A DNA stretch of 64,000 nt from the NCBI GenBank assembly GCA_037783415.1, contig JAZGTN010000222.1, positions 1-64,000 on the forward strand. Direction: 5' to 3'. The stretch's first letter is position 1. The number at the start of each line of letters is the position of its first letter. The notes below the pieces were generated by a model, which was given only the letters and a program-made list of their open reading frames with translations, was not told the origin of the DNA and did no database searches. This stretch comes from Leptasterias polaris. Its lineage: Eukaryota > Echinodermata > Asteroidea > Forcipulatida > Asteriidae. Position numbers and translations under genes: made by a program. This document shows, one piece after another, positions 35,967-49,600 of this stretch.

Positions 35967-38739
35967 AATCTACAGGCATGTAAACGTGCGTTAAAATTGT
36001 TAAATACAATGTGTGTGACCACTATAGGTGCCAATTTAAGTTCATATTATAGAGGTGCTATATAAGCTTACAAATTTGCTTAGTACATGCATTTGGGAGC
36101 ATGTTACCAGGCAACCACTAAACCCCATTAAATGAATATAAATTACCTCTATGCAGTGGCGTAACCCGAGAGGTGGGGGTGGGCGGTAGCCCCTCACTCA
36201 GAGCCCTTGCCCCAGTTAAAAGATTGCAAACAACAATGGTTTGTTACATAAAATAGCCCCCCCCCCCCCCCCTTAAACTATATCTTTGCCTCTGCCTGCT
36301 CCCCCTCAAAAAATAACAATGAAAATGTCTTGTTAAATACTATTGCAACTAAGTTTGTTGTGCATAACAAACATGTTTTGAATTTGTTGCTGTCAAACAG
36401 ATCTACATGTATGGACCAAGTCTCAAACACACAATTCACTTTTGTGTGCTTAACCATTGTAGGTGTGTCAGCCCTGGTCTTTATCTTAGCATTGGAAGGT
36501 TCTAATAATATAGTATCTACCTTAACAACATCCAAGACATTTTTTATTATTTTTTGTGTATTTCCCAACATTTTGACGACTAATTAATGACTTTTTCACA
36601 TTCCCAGCTATTGTCTATGATTATTTTAGCCTTATCTTTCTTTGTTTAATTATTTTGTTTTAATTAGTGATTAGGACAGATGGATCCACTTATTTGCACA
36701 TAACTTACATGGTAAAAAGATGGTCATGGTGGAAAACTTCCTTTGAAATAGTTTTGATTGAAATGCTATAACTTTTAAGAAATTAGTCAAACAATGAGGC
36801 TTTGTCATGCGTGATAAAATCTAATGTTTGAAAACAGTGAAAACATATAATGGGCTTTTCACTGTTTTCTCATGACTCCGAAGACCGATTTAGCTTAAAC
36901 TTTCACAGGTTTGTTATTTCATGTATATTTTGGGTCACATCAAGTGTGGATACTGGTTGACAATTACTAATGTTGTACAAATGCTGTAAAGTTAAAAAAT
37001 AAGATTTGTTTTGCTTTTAATAATATGTATGACATGTGAAATAGTATGAAATATTCTCTGATGCCCTTTTCACACTCGCAAGATTCCAGGGACTTTCCTG
37101 GAAACATTTGATTTGCCTTTTTACACATGAATTGCTAGCCCTGGAAAACTCTCGAGAAATAACCATTTCCTGGTAAACAGCTATGCAACAAAATGTGAAA
37201 CAACATTGATTGAATGTTCCTGGGAAATGGCTGGCTTGTGTGAGCAGGGCTTCATATTTCATAAGTCTATATCTTTTAGAAGTGGCCCAGACTCTAATTG
37301 TTATGCGTTAAGCAGACAAATCTGCCAAATAATGGTTAATTTTCTATTACGCCATTAAACTTAAATGGTTCATTTAAGTGTAGCCATTGTAAACTATCTG
37401 TTCCTATAGCTCTGGATATCTCTCAGTATCTTTAGGTGCTAACCATAGATGAAAACAATTGTTTTTCCTATTATTTTTCTACTTTTCATATGAAAACACT
37501 AATTTTGTAGCCCGTGGTCTAAGCAATGTTTTGGGCACAAAAGCCGATAATGTTGAACGAAAAAGAAAAACAGGGATTTGATTTATTTTTTTTATTAAAT
37601 AAATAAATTGGCATGGGGGGGGGTTTCCTTTAAATGCTTTTGTTAACGTTGGCAGCATATCAGATGTGTGCTCTCTCTAGAATATTTGTTTTGGTTGTAT
37701 CTTTTTATTATTGAGGTTTTGTAACAACAATTGATTGCCCAATCCAAAAGACAACACCAGTACAGGATTAGCGTTTATTTTATTATTATTATTTATCTGA
37801 CAATATAAATAAACAACTGAGTCATTGATTTAGTTTAAAATTTATTAATGTGTCTGACAGTTCTCCTCCCAAGCTACCCAAACCATGCCCCCTTAAAAAA
37901 ATTAAAAATAATAAATCAAAATAATAATAACAATAAAAAAAAATTATAAATCATAGGCCTAAATGTTTATAACAATTAACAATAATAATAATGACTGTTA
38001 AAATATGTTTATTTATTTATTATAAAACAAAACAATTTTGATAACAAGGGGAAAAAGTGTAAATAAATTATAATTGGAGAGTGAACAGTTATTTCAATCT
38101 ATTCAGAAATGATGAACCAAAATGTCCATTGATAACCAAGTTTGTGTAGTGCTGTGAAGAGTCGTTGTAGACCAACACTACAGCCCCAGTGTGTGCGTTC
38201 ACCCAAGTACATCTGTATGGACACGTACTGTACTTTCATAATGTGTATAACATTATTGCATGGATGTACACACGAGTGCTAAATTCGTAAGCATGGCTGG
38301 GTTGATCCAAATTAAAAGGGCACAACTGTTTACCAAATTTACTAATTTTGAAGTCACCAATGTGACCCTTACCTGTTTATGTTTTCATTGTACGGTTCTA
38401 AAATTTCATTCATCATGGAAAACCCGAAGAAATTGACAAATCCAAGTTCCTGGAGTGAAATCTTTTAAAGCCACACTTTCTTTTTGATATAGACTGGCTA
38501 CCTCTTGGCATTTTCTCAGAGACAAACATAAGTTCTGTGCATTTTTTCCATTTTGACTTTGGGACCCATACAGTTTTAGTATCACTGAAAGCGCCCTCTC
38601 TCGGTAGCTATTGTCAGAAACATGGGCTTTTCAATGACTCCAATAATAGAGTTCATATTAATTTTGTTAATTATTTTGATTTTTTCCCATTCAGACACTT
38701 AATTGTAATAAGTGATGCTCAAATATTCGATTAAATGGA
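35967..38739. other. No recognised gene
   Basis: Holds a C16 run (36257-36272), a cagtggcgtaaccc motif at 36164, a decayed TTAA-type MITE (about 36770-36975) and very AT-rich simple sequence at 37560-38060. Confidence 0.3.
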
Positions 38740-40130
38740 AAATGAACTTTCCCCCTGTAACCCCCTCCACAAATCCCACCAATCCCACCTGGTAATTGTT
38801 AAAAGTATAGGCCTATATAGGGCCTAGCCAAAACGCAAGTATTTCCACGGGGGCTATGGAGATTCGGAAGTTTCAACTGAGCAACATTCCACTACTGAAC
38901 GGGTAATGTTTTATATTCAATCACTAATTTGGGTTATCACTTGTAAACATGAAACGGGAATAAAGAAGGGGGAAAAATACTTTTCCCCATAACCCCCTCC
39001 ACAAAACACACTAATCCCAACTGGTACTTTAAAAGTACAGGCCTAAAAGCCAAAACATTCCACCGTCGACCGGCTATCCTAAACAGTATATTCAATCACT
39101 TATCTTAGTTCAACGGGAGAAATGAAACGGAAATGGAGAAGAAAGTAACTTTTTCCCGTAACCCCCTCCACAAACACATCCTCCCCAACTGTTTTTTTTT
39201 AGTAGATGCTTATAGGCCAAAAATAATACTCCACTGCCGACCTGCTAAACATTTATATTCAATCACTAATCTTAGTTCAACAGGAGAAATGAAACGGAAA
39301 TGGAGAAGAAAGTACTGTTCCCATAACCCCCTCCACAATTAAAACACACCAATCCCAACTGGTTTTTTAAAAGTACTTGCCTATAGGCCAAAACATTCCA
39401 CCGCCGACCGACTCAACATTTAGGCCCTGTATTCAATCACTAATCTTAGTTCAACGGGAGAAATTAAACTAAAATGAAAAAGAAACACTCCAATCATAAC
39501 GTTACATTAGGCCTTCAGCGCCGGTATTTCTACTGGGGTTATGAGATTTAGAAAATCCGCCCTAACCGCCTAAATCTTTGTATTTAATCCATATAACATA
39601 TAGTTAACTGGACTGATTTACACTCGACAATTCTATTACGAAGGAAATAAACTTTGTCCCGTACTCCCCCTCCACAAAACCTATCAATCCCATCTGGTAG
39701 GCCTACTTAAAAAGTGTTGTCCCAATCGGCCAGTATTTTCATATGTGATATGCACAACATTCCACCGCTAACCAGCTAAATCTTCATATTCAATCACTAA
39801 TTTGAACTATTTAAAGTAATATTGACATTCAAACATTATAATTTAGAAGAAAGGGTAACTTTGGCCCATAACCCCCTCCACATAATCCCGAACCCCTCTA
39901 CAAAACCCGTAACCCCTCCGCAAAACCTAGAGATAGTTAGTATTTTATTGACACTCGAGCATTTTCTTTGGGAAAATTATCCTCACCCCTTTAGCCCCCT
40001 CCTCAAAACCCAATCAATTCCACTAGGTTTACGTATCGGCAGCATCCACCAGTATATCCACAGGGGCTATGGGATAATTATTTAAACTTCATTAAACAAC
40101 ATTCCATGGCTGACGGGTCAATAACTTCCC
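38740..40130 (+). repeat. Degenerate tandem repeat, unit about 120-230 bp
   Basis: About seven units, each starting near cccgtaaccccctccacaaa (38751, 38985, 39157, 39317, 39658, 39868, 39990). Most then carry aatcccaactggt, a taggcc segment, acattccaccgccgaccg and ttcaatcactaatcttagtt. Confidence 0.8.
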
Positions 40131-43100
40131 ATCATTGGTAAACGCTTCTTCCTGGTGAATTATTCCATCTCGTTCATTATTAAAATTGTTGGTCAATAAA
40201 CGCAATTGGTAAAAGCGGTCGTTGAAGTCCCATTATAACTTCTTTATAAGTCAGCTTCACTCAGGTTTTTCTATTTGAATGTTCTCATCACATGAGTAAC
40301 TAAAAACCCTAGTGGTCCCTCAAATATAAACATTAAATACATGTACATACTCCTCTGTTCATGCATATTATTTGAGGGACCACTAGTGGTTTACGAGTCT
40401 TAAAACCGTCTTAAAACGAACGTTGAGCAACAAAATACCAAACACCCAGAACCACGAGCGTCTCTCTTCACACGCTCCTCTAGTGACTAAACCTACCGTG
40501 TTTAACAGACGAATTTTATAACCAACCACCTAATAACAACACAACAGACACACACCTTAAACCATGCTCTTTCCCTCTCAAAATTTTACTTCAAGAGTTT
40601 TATTATAAACAACCATCTTAGAAAAGGCCAACACTAAACATAAACAAACAAAATACACACAAGACATCCCAAATCACCGTGTCTCTCTTATACATTACTC
40701 ATTCCCAACGTCTTACTGAGTAACCGCATCGGAGTTTTATTTTACCTGCCATCTTAACAATAATTTAGAAATCAAGACACAATCGGACGCACACCCTCTG
40801 ACGTTTTACCCTTTTCCTCAAGTTAACCGCTTTTAACCATTTAAAAAAACAATCATTCCAAATCAAGACACAAACGGACATATAAACATCATGAAGTGTC
40901 TCTAGTGCTACGTAACCATTTACTTCGCAAGTAATTGTGGGATTTCGTAAATAGTAAACATTTTGACACAAACAAGCACAAGAGTCCTACGAAGATCCAT
41001 TTCTCGGTCTTTCGTTACTCATTTTCACCACGATTGATGTATTTACCCGCTTAGTTTTATTACAACCGTCTTGGAAACAAATACTAAAGTTATTAGACCA
41101 AAAAATAATCAAATACAAATAATTGTAATCCTGTATTATCATTAAAATTATAATGGTTTTCAATCAAGTACTGCCAGAACAAAATTCTATACAAAAGTAT
41201 TTAAAGTTGTGTTAGGTATTTAATCTACTACACAAATAAAGCTAGCTACCTAGATGAGTTGATTGGCACTACTGCATAGAACCGGGACCAGCAATTCCAG
41301 CCAAAAGAGAGCGATATTTCCTATTTTGACCATCATTAATTTTAGCAACAACTTTCCTACATATTATTTTTTAGAAGGGGATTTAATAGCTACACAAAAG
41401 AGGGCGGTATTTATTATTAGTGGACCATCATGCATCAACTGTTCTACAAAAATAGCAATATGCAAACTCAGAAGGGGATTTTTTTATTGGGAAACTGAAG
41501 ATTAGCCGCAAAGAAGCTGCGTTGGCATCTCCTAATTAAGCCAGTGACATTCCTACATCGATTTATGAGCAAAACCAGGAATTCAACTATTCCCATGTCA
41601 GCAAATAACCAAACACTCAAAACAGTTCCAATCTATCTCTTATCAGGTGGCAGATTCAGGAAAGGGCGCAGCGGTGCCCTCCCCCCCCCCACCCCCATAT
41701 CTGCCGACTGAAAAAAAAACCAGCAACACTATTAGCGGCAAATAAATAAAAGTCCTAAAACCTTACTTGTACAACGCTTCTTAAAAATAATAATGTCATA
41801 GATTGCACCAGAGAGCATCCAGAGCATCCAGAGAGCATCCAGAGAGCACCCGGGGCCCTAAAGGGGCTCCGAAAGCCAATCCAGGAGTACTGCAAATTTT
41901 CAATTTAGAAAACAACTTGTCAAAATTTAGCACCCTTTTCTGAAAATCCTGCAACCGCACTTGCTGTTCGAAAGCATCGTGGACTGAGGGTAATACTACT
42001 GAAGCGTTAAAACTAAAAGGACATTGGGAGAGAAAGAAAAAGAAAGTCATAATAGTTAATTCTTAGACCTAGCTATTATTATTTTTATTTGTTCACAATG
42101 GCCCTTGAAGGCTTCCGTAAAATACTAAACGGATCAAGTGCTATCTTCATTCTAAACTTGATTCCAAAGTCTGGGATCCTTTGTATTTTTCTTTCAGCTG
42201 TATAATCAAAACAAACACTAGTGCCTAAAATAGCGCCCTCTTGTGGGTTCAGGACCTTGGAGAGCAATGCGCCCTTTTTAAACACTTTTAAACACTTATT
42301 TAATCAGAACCCCGAAATCTCAAAATTCATGGGTTTTGAAAAAAGGGGGGAGGGAGGGGAGTCATAGCCTAACGGTACTTTCATCTGCTGAAAATCCAAA
42401 TTGAAACACCAGATATTCTAGGGTCTGGAAATCCAAATATTTGTGGTGGAAAAAGGAAACCAATTTGCTTTTTATCATTTACAAACAAGTTGTTAAACTT
42501 TACAACCAGAAACTTTGAGGGTTAAAAAGTATTAAAAACTACTTGTCGCTTTTTAAAAAAAATATAAAAAAATATTTTATTAATTTTTCAGATATTCCCC
42601 CCCCCCCCCCCGAGAAATTTGCCATTTTGACCCAATCATTAGTTTAGGAAGTTTTTAAGAACTGGACAACATTTTTTGGGAACATTTAAGAACAAGTACA
42701 ACATCCACTAATGAACAATTTGAGAATTGAAATTCAGATAAAATCACAGGGAGTAGCCTTGCATTTTTGTTGAATATGGGCTGAAATCAGATAAAATCTT
42801 ATGGGGTAAGCTTTGAATTTTTGTAGAAATTGGGCTGAAATAGAATAAAATCACAAGGGTTGTGTAAGCCTTGCATTTTTGGCAAAAAATTGACTGAAAT
42901 AGGATACAATCACAAGGGGGTAAGTAAGCCGTGCTTTTTCGAAATTGGGCTAAGGGGTCTTGGTTCAATCTCAAGACCAATAAGGTTTTGCAATTTAAAT
43001 TTTTTTCCCCACACTCATGAATTGATGTTTTCGGGAATTAGTAACACTGTATACCAATGACCAATGAGCGAATCAGATTTGTATGAATTTACCAGCAGCT

Positions 43101-44572
43101 TGTTAACTTAAATTTAAAGCAATGGTATTCTCAACAAGATATTGGCCTTGTAATGTACGTATTAAATATTCACAGACAATGAAATGATACAATCATGCTC
43201 CATGTTTCATTTTGTATTCGGTGAAGTACTTATATTTTCAAGTAAAGAAACATATTAGTAACAAAAGAAACTTTTAAGAAAGATTGAACATAACTACAAC
43301 ATAAAGTGAAAATAAATAATGAGTCTTTAAATTAAACACATAAATAAGATGCTACGTTGTTTGAACTCCACACTGATTCATTCATGAAGTCCCACCTACA
43401 TGTACAACAGCAATACCAACATGGGTAAAGACAGGTACGTCTCTGCCGCTCAACTGTCACACCAAAAACAAAACGCACAGCGCAGTAATACAAAAGAGCA
43501 GAATGTTCACATTTTGTAGCAAGATTTTTAAGTATGACTATCATCACATTTTGGGGTGAACATTTGTGCTGTGATTGGTCAATGCATGAGTGGCTTGTAC
43601 ATGGGTGACCATGAGTGGCTTGTACATAGCGGCCGCACACAGCCGCAAAATCTGACCATCGTCCACTCAAACAAAGTCTCAAAGTAAAGGTCCTGTCCTG
43701 AGTTGACATTTTCAAATGATTCCCAATGATTGACATAAAATCTACACTTCAAAATCAAAACCATCAGATTCTGCTTCTTGTCTTGTTTTTCCAGACATTC
43801 ATCCTGAAACAAATTCAGAACAAACAAACCAATGTGCAGGTGTATTCCCAACATGATATTATACTGCGGATTAGCATAATGCATTTAAAAAAAAAACAGT
43901 GGATGATATTGAATGGTCAGACAGTAGGAGGGTTGATGGTGTACTGTGTAGATACATTCACCACATGATATCATAGTGCATCTATCATTCAAAACAACAA
44001 TGGACGATACTATTATTCATCAAGTGCGGGTGAAATAAGGAAAAGTATAGCGCTTCTACATCCCATATCCAACAAGGCTGGTTTGATTGGCTGCATATTG
44101 CGCCACAGCACCTTGTAAATCATTACATGGTGCTATGTAAAGGAATAGGTCTCATACTTCAAAAACATAGCTCCACATGAAAATACTGAATGTTGAAGCG
44201 CCTTGAGCATCACTGAGTGACGGATATGAGCGCTATCAGAAGGCTGAGTCTGATATTGGATGCAGACAAGCTATATTTTTCCACTTGTGTGTGAATTTTA
44301 TCTTCAAGCAACATTGATGCACAGCTTAAAATAGTGCATTATGCATAGTTAGAACAGAATGATACACAGAATGTGATATTGACTGCGCAATAAAGGTATA
44401 ATATCACACTGTTGTTGCCATGGATCTACCAATCAGAATTGAGGATTCAGGTTTGCTTCAAGATAATAAATGGTTAGACAGTCATAGGGTGAATGGATGG
44501 TACGTCAATTGTCAATTGGCTATTGGCTTACACAATGTGTGCATGAGCCTTTCAATTAATTTATCCATAAGC
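40131..44572. other. No recognised gene
   Basis: AT-rich. Short agagcatcc tandem at 41810-41850, C-runs at about 41682-41691 and 42597-42611, SINE fragment at 44086-44236. Confidence 0.3.
44086..44236 (+). mobile_element. 5'-truncated copy of the tRNA-Leu-like SINE
   Basis: Matches the 3' half only: tggctgcatattgcgccaca, ccttgtaaatcattacatgg, gcgccttgagcatcactgag, gagcgctat. No tRNA head; lost tail. Confidence 0.8.
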
Positions 44573-44758
44573 AGGGGCCAATTTCATAAAGCTGCTAATC
44601 AAGAAATGGTGCTTAGCAAATATCTTTTGGAAGAGAAACTTAATTAGCGAAAACTACATGGTATTTTGACTGGTAACCAACTTTTACTGAGCAAGTTTTT
44701 TTTGGTGCCAAGTATTTTAGTTTTTTTGTTTCATTATAACATTATAAAATTGGGGCCT
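44573..44758. mobile_element. Palindromic GGGCCCAATTTCAT-family MITE
   Basis: Ends aggggccaatttcataaagc and ttataaaattggggcct are inverted; the interior has gactggtaaccaac as in other copies. Confidence 0.75.
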
Positions 44759-44871
44759 GATCACAGGAGATGGACTTTTCTTCTGTCAGGCATGCTATTT
44801 GGTCCTTGGACAAAAGTAGGACAATTCTATTAAGTGCAAGATCTGACGTACATGTACATGTGGTTTAGGCT

Positions 44872-45224
44872 TTAAAGGCATTGTATACTTTTGGTAACAG
44901 CTCAAAATCAGTGTCCACATTTTGTGTGATTCAACATATGCATGAACAAACAAACCTGTGAAAGTTTGAGCTCAATTGGTCATCGAGGTCACGAGAAAAT
45001 AGTGAAAAGAGACCTTATGTGTTTTCTGGTTTTCAAACATCGAGTTTATTATCACGCGCGATAAAAACAATTGTTTTACTAATTTCTCAGAAACGATAGC
45101 ATTTTAGGCAGAAATATTTTAAGGAACCCTTTCTACCATTACTTACTTTAAATCATGTAAGTTATGTGTGAATCTGTAAACATTTGTGTTTTTCGATCTT
45201 ACCAATAGTGTACAGGCCCTTTAA
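44872..45224. mobile_element. TTAA-flanked MITE
   Basis: TTAAAGGCATTGTATACTTT at one end and tagtgtacaggccctTTAA at the other. The interior shares acaaacctgtgaaagtttgag and ctcagaaacg with the family. Confidence 0.85.
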
Positions 45225-46335
45225 AAGACTTTCCAGTCTATTCAATCACAATTTTCTGATTTTTTTTCAAGAGCAAAATATTGGAAATCAGACTACAGTA
45301 TTAAGAATATCATGCCTGTTCAGTGAAAACCTTACATGGTGGCACCTTCAAGTATATACACAAGACACTTTTTTTACAGGGAAATATTGTACAAACACTC
45401 CTGAAGCGAAGGGGGGTGGGGGAGGTGGACCCTTTAGCTCTGTACGAGTTAACGGCTCACAGCACACTTGCATGTTCATGCGCCTATCCTGTCCGCCATT
45501 TTGGGAGTAACAATGTACGCTAAGGCATTTACTCAATCAAAAATTGCACAGAATTTTTCAAACACTGACCCTTTGTACAGCGAAACAACTTTCTCCAAAA
45601 AAGACTTGCACACCCAAGAACGTATAATTCCATCTTGGAAAGATAAACGTTTGGCTCGTACAGGTTTTAAAAAGTTGTTCCAAGTTAAACCTTAAAAAAA
45701 CGGCAGATTTTACGGCCATGAACTGTGTTCTTGAACAGCCCTGGCAGTTTTTCCATAAGAAGAGTCTCAAAAGTCAGAACGATAAGAACGTTCAAACTGG
45801 ATCGGATACAGTATTCCAGCGTGTGCACATAGGCCGTTCCATTGTACCACCGGAACACTCTAATGGAATATTCAAAACACTAATGCGTTTTACACTCATG
45901 TAGGATTGCTCCCGTACTTCATCACAACAATGGGGTCTAGCAGAACATTCTGGCAGTCCGATGGATTGGGGGCATGTGTGCCGATGGGAGCATTCTATTG
46001 CACCTGTCTGACCTTTGAGACGCTCCCTTAACATGAAGGGATCCCACGGACCTCTTGCAGAGGTCTTACACCCAGCCATGTCAAATCACAAGAAGAGCAA
46101 AGTGTGTAAACCTCCACCGTTCAAAATGACACATACATGTACACAGTGCATAACTCGTCAACTTCTTCCGCCAAACTAGTGCAGTTGTTAGTGAACTTAT
46201 TTATAAGAAAAAACACAAATTGTCAATTTTAGTATTGCCTGCAATTTTGTTCTCTCGTAGTTTTGCGAAATCAATTTGTAAGAAGCCGACAATGCAGAGC
46301 CAGATGATCCTCCAGTATCAACCACTGTTATCCTT
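45225..46335 (-). other. Region downstream of KDM1A stop (possible 3' UTR)
   Basis: No exact AATAAA on the minus strand in the first kilobase. Several open frames on both strands overlap without recognisable products. An AAAATGGCGGAC (YY1-like) box lies on the minus strand near 45495-45506. Confidence 0.35.
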
Positions 46336-46665
46336 CTACGCAGTCTGATGAGCAATAGGGGGCACCTGCCTCTGAGGAGCATACGGGGATCCCAAGAACT
46401 GGTCGGCAATTCTCCCGGCCTCCCGCAGTCCACTAAGCAGAGCTCCGTGCACGGTGGCCGGGTAGTTCCGGATTGTGTGCTCACCGGCAAAGAAGAGTCT
46501 GGGCATATTGTTGGGTTGGGGAGGTGCACCCGGGACCACTGGGGTCGGGGTGATGGGGGTCGCCATGAGGTCGTAATCATTCCCGGATGACCCTGCGGCA
46601 ACATAGGAGTAGGACCCCCTGGACCAGGGGTCGGCACGCCAACGGGTGACAACTGCTTCTTTCGG
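46336..46665 (-). CDS. KDM1A: KDM1A exon 12: C-terminal FAD motif and stop
   Basis: 330 nt, residues 726-834 and [23 protein letters not shown] and [14 protein letters not shown] are conserved. A Pro-rich insert ([18 protein letters not shown]) is longer than in human, then come [20 protein letters not shown] and [17 protein letters not shown]. The end HQTA is lineage-specific. No clear AATAAA was seen within about 1 kb after the stop, so the 3' UTR end is not placed. Confidence 0.97.
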   Translation of the reverse strand, partial: PKEAVVTRWRADPWSRGSYSYVAAGSSGNDYDLMATPITPTPVVPGAPPQPNNMPRLFFAGEHTIRNYPATVHGALLSGLREAGRIADQFLGSPYAPQRQVPPIAHQTA

Positions 46666-49600
46666 CTGGAAGTAAACGAAAAGTAAAAACATGACAAGGT
46701 TGTTGTGGTGTTGCAGACCAGGGCCCAATTTCATAGAGCTGCTTACTGCATGAGTTTCCATTTCACAGCGCTGCTAACCAATAAGCAAATAAAAGGTATG
46801 CTAACCTTCCGATGCTTACTGTATGAAAATGAATGACGTATCAATGCAAATCCATGGCGAACGCGCAAGCTGGCTGCCCAATTTTCTTGCTATTCTGTGA
46901 AATAAGCTTACGCTTAAGCAAATTTTGCTGCTATAGTTAGCATAAAAATTTGCTTACCGTTAAGCAGCACTATGAAATTGGCTCCTGTTGACCCCTTTCA
47001 GTGGCTGCTATCTTTGACGTCAAACAACGCATGACTCTCAGTCAATGATAGCTCTTCTTTGACCTCACTGAGGGGACTGCTTTCAATCCGACGAAAAGAA
47101 ATTGGTAGCGCCCTCTATTTAACAACTGCGGTGTTGCAAACCGGAGGTCGATGTCGTCATGGGCGGTAGGTCAAGGCACCACACATTTATTATCAGGTGA
47201 CCGACCAGCGTCAGCTGACACATTTGTTTTGCTTGTCTGATCAAGCAAAATGGACAGAACGTGTAAAAAAAAATGCTTCCGGCGTGCGACACCGCAGTTG
47301 TTCAATTTTGTCAATAGAGGGCGCTACCAATTTTGTTTCGTCGGATTGGTGTATATGGGAGAGGTCTATTTGTCTTATTCGGAAGTAAGCTATCCCTACA
47401 AAAAACTTCAAATTCTAGACTTGCCTTCCACATATCCCGCACTCAATGCTGGGTGAGGGAATATTGAAGTGCTTAAATGTATTATACTGGATTGGTAGAG
47501 CTGACAAAATAGTTGCAGACAGTGTTCATGTTTAGTGTGATCAGCCATATACATGAAATAACAAACCTGTGACGATTGAGCCTAATCTGTTGTGTGAGTC
47601 AGGATAAATTAGTGAAAAACCATGCACAGTTTCAGCAAATAAACACATTGTCCCTAATTTTGCTTGTAACAACCGAAATTAGCCCTCGCATCTTTTTTAG
47701 GTTTTCAGAAACAGTTTTCTCGAATATGACTTCATTTCTGAGGGAAATATTTCACAGAAAAAAAGTTCTTGTATGAACTTCATAATCAGCAATCTTTCAG
47801 TCTTACGTTTAACAATGTTTTTGATCCTAAACAAATCCTGTGTAATACCTTTGAGTGAGGTCAGGATTATTTTACTTGATGTTTTTTTCAAAGTGTCTTA
47901 CCTGGGGAACAGTACTAGCTCCAAATATCCCCTTCAGTACAGACAGACATCTCCCCACGATCACATCATCGCTGACGTTCTCCATGATCTGTGCTGCTTC
48001 ACCGGCGACAAGAGCGAGGAGTACCGGTGCCTTGTACAGATTCCAGAAGAGGAAGAGTTCTCCGCGGCTGGCTGTGGTGCTTCCGACATGACCAAAAAGA
48101 TTCACTGATGGGTCCCAGAAGGCCTTGTCAAAGCACAGGACAACCTTCAAACCAAACAAAATTGTTTTAAGAAATTTTATATTTGAAATTCAAGGTGTTT
48201 TTAAAATAATTGTGTTCAAATGAAAAGTCACTCAACACAATGCCAAAGGGTCACTCAAGGGGAAGGCTGCAAGAAACAAAGACAATTGAGAGAAGAGAGA
48301 GAAGGTATTCGTTCACATTCCTCATACATGTAAGGCCGGCTCCCACTTTGAGGTGAGGACTACACTTATTTGGGCTATCGACCCAAATCAACCGTCACCA
48401 GAGGCACGTTGCCACCTGCTCATGGGGCTGAAACAGGGTTACCCCTTTCACAGTCCGTATGGATGAGGCATGGGTATCATCCAGTAGGAGTCTGTCTGGC
48501 TGGTAGAGCAGAATGCACAACCTTCCCAACCTGATGTCAGTAAATATAACTTTAACAAACTCTTTCCCCAAGATGTTCCTGCCAGAACCTCTCCCAAATC
48601 AATCAGAGATATTTAGACACTGGTAAGACTAATATGACTGATCCACCAAATGCCATCCAACACACGATATATATATTTGAGAATTTGGGGGTCGTTAGGG
48701 ATACGTAATTGAAAGAAGAAATAAGTAACAATAACTAGTAAACTTGCGGGTACATCCATGTGGAAATCTCTTTTGGGAGGAATGTTTGGCTCTGAAAAGA
48801 GCCGATGTGGTCTTGAGAAGTGTGGAAGTGGAGACCACATCGGCTCTTTTCAGAGCCAACACTTCTCCGAAAAGAGATTTACACATGGATGTACCCGCAA
48901 GTTTACCAGCTAACTTCAGTTCTTATTTTCCACACCAACCAAAGATTCTTTCTTCTACTTGTTGTAATGTGAATGAACACCAACCATGTACATCCTTACG
49001 GTACCCGCTGCTAAAACATAGGATTTGAACTGCCTCTAGCCTTCGGGCTAGCTCGGTGGTCTAGTGGTAAGACATCTACTCTAGCAATGCAAAGGTCTTG
49101 GGTTCGATCCCACCTAAAGTGATTAGCCTCAGGATTTTTTCCACAGAACTCGGGAAAGTACTGAGTATACAGTGCTTAATACACATCGGTGTAAGGATAA
49201 AAACCAAATAATAAACACCCACCTTGTTGAGATTGCCGTAACCCATGCGATGTATAGCACTCGTCTTCCACTCCGGCAGCGGTGGGACAAACTGTACCCC
49301 TGGTGGGGATTGCTTCAGTACCCCTAGGGGTAGAGTACACACCACTGCGTCTGCCTTGTAGGTGTACATACCACTTTGACTCTTAGTACTCTGGGTCAAG
49401 ACTTCCACACCTGCAAGGAATTATACATAATAATACTCGGTTCTTATATAGCGCTTTATCACACCCCTAGGGGCGTATCAAAGCACTCAGTATTTTTTTC
49501 TGCAAGATATGTGGAGCTACATGTAAGTATGAGACCTTTTTCCTTTGCATAGGACAGTGTTATGGTTTACAAGGTGCTTTGGCGCAATATGCTGCCAATC

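Noticed and set aside
46197..46697. 166-codon frame overlapping KDM1A exon 12
   Set aside because: Alternative frame of a conserved KDM1A exon; the KDM1A frame matches the family residue by residue.
48688..48886. Histone gene next to the stem-loops
   Set aside because: No histone coding sequence on either strand around the hairpin; the loops sit inside a symmetric mobile element.
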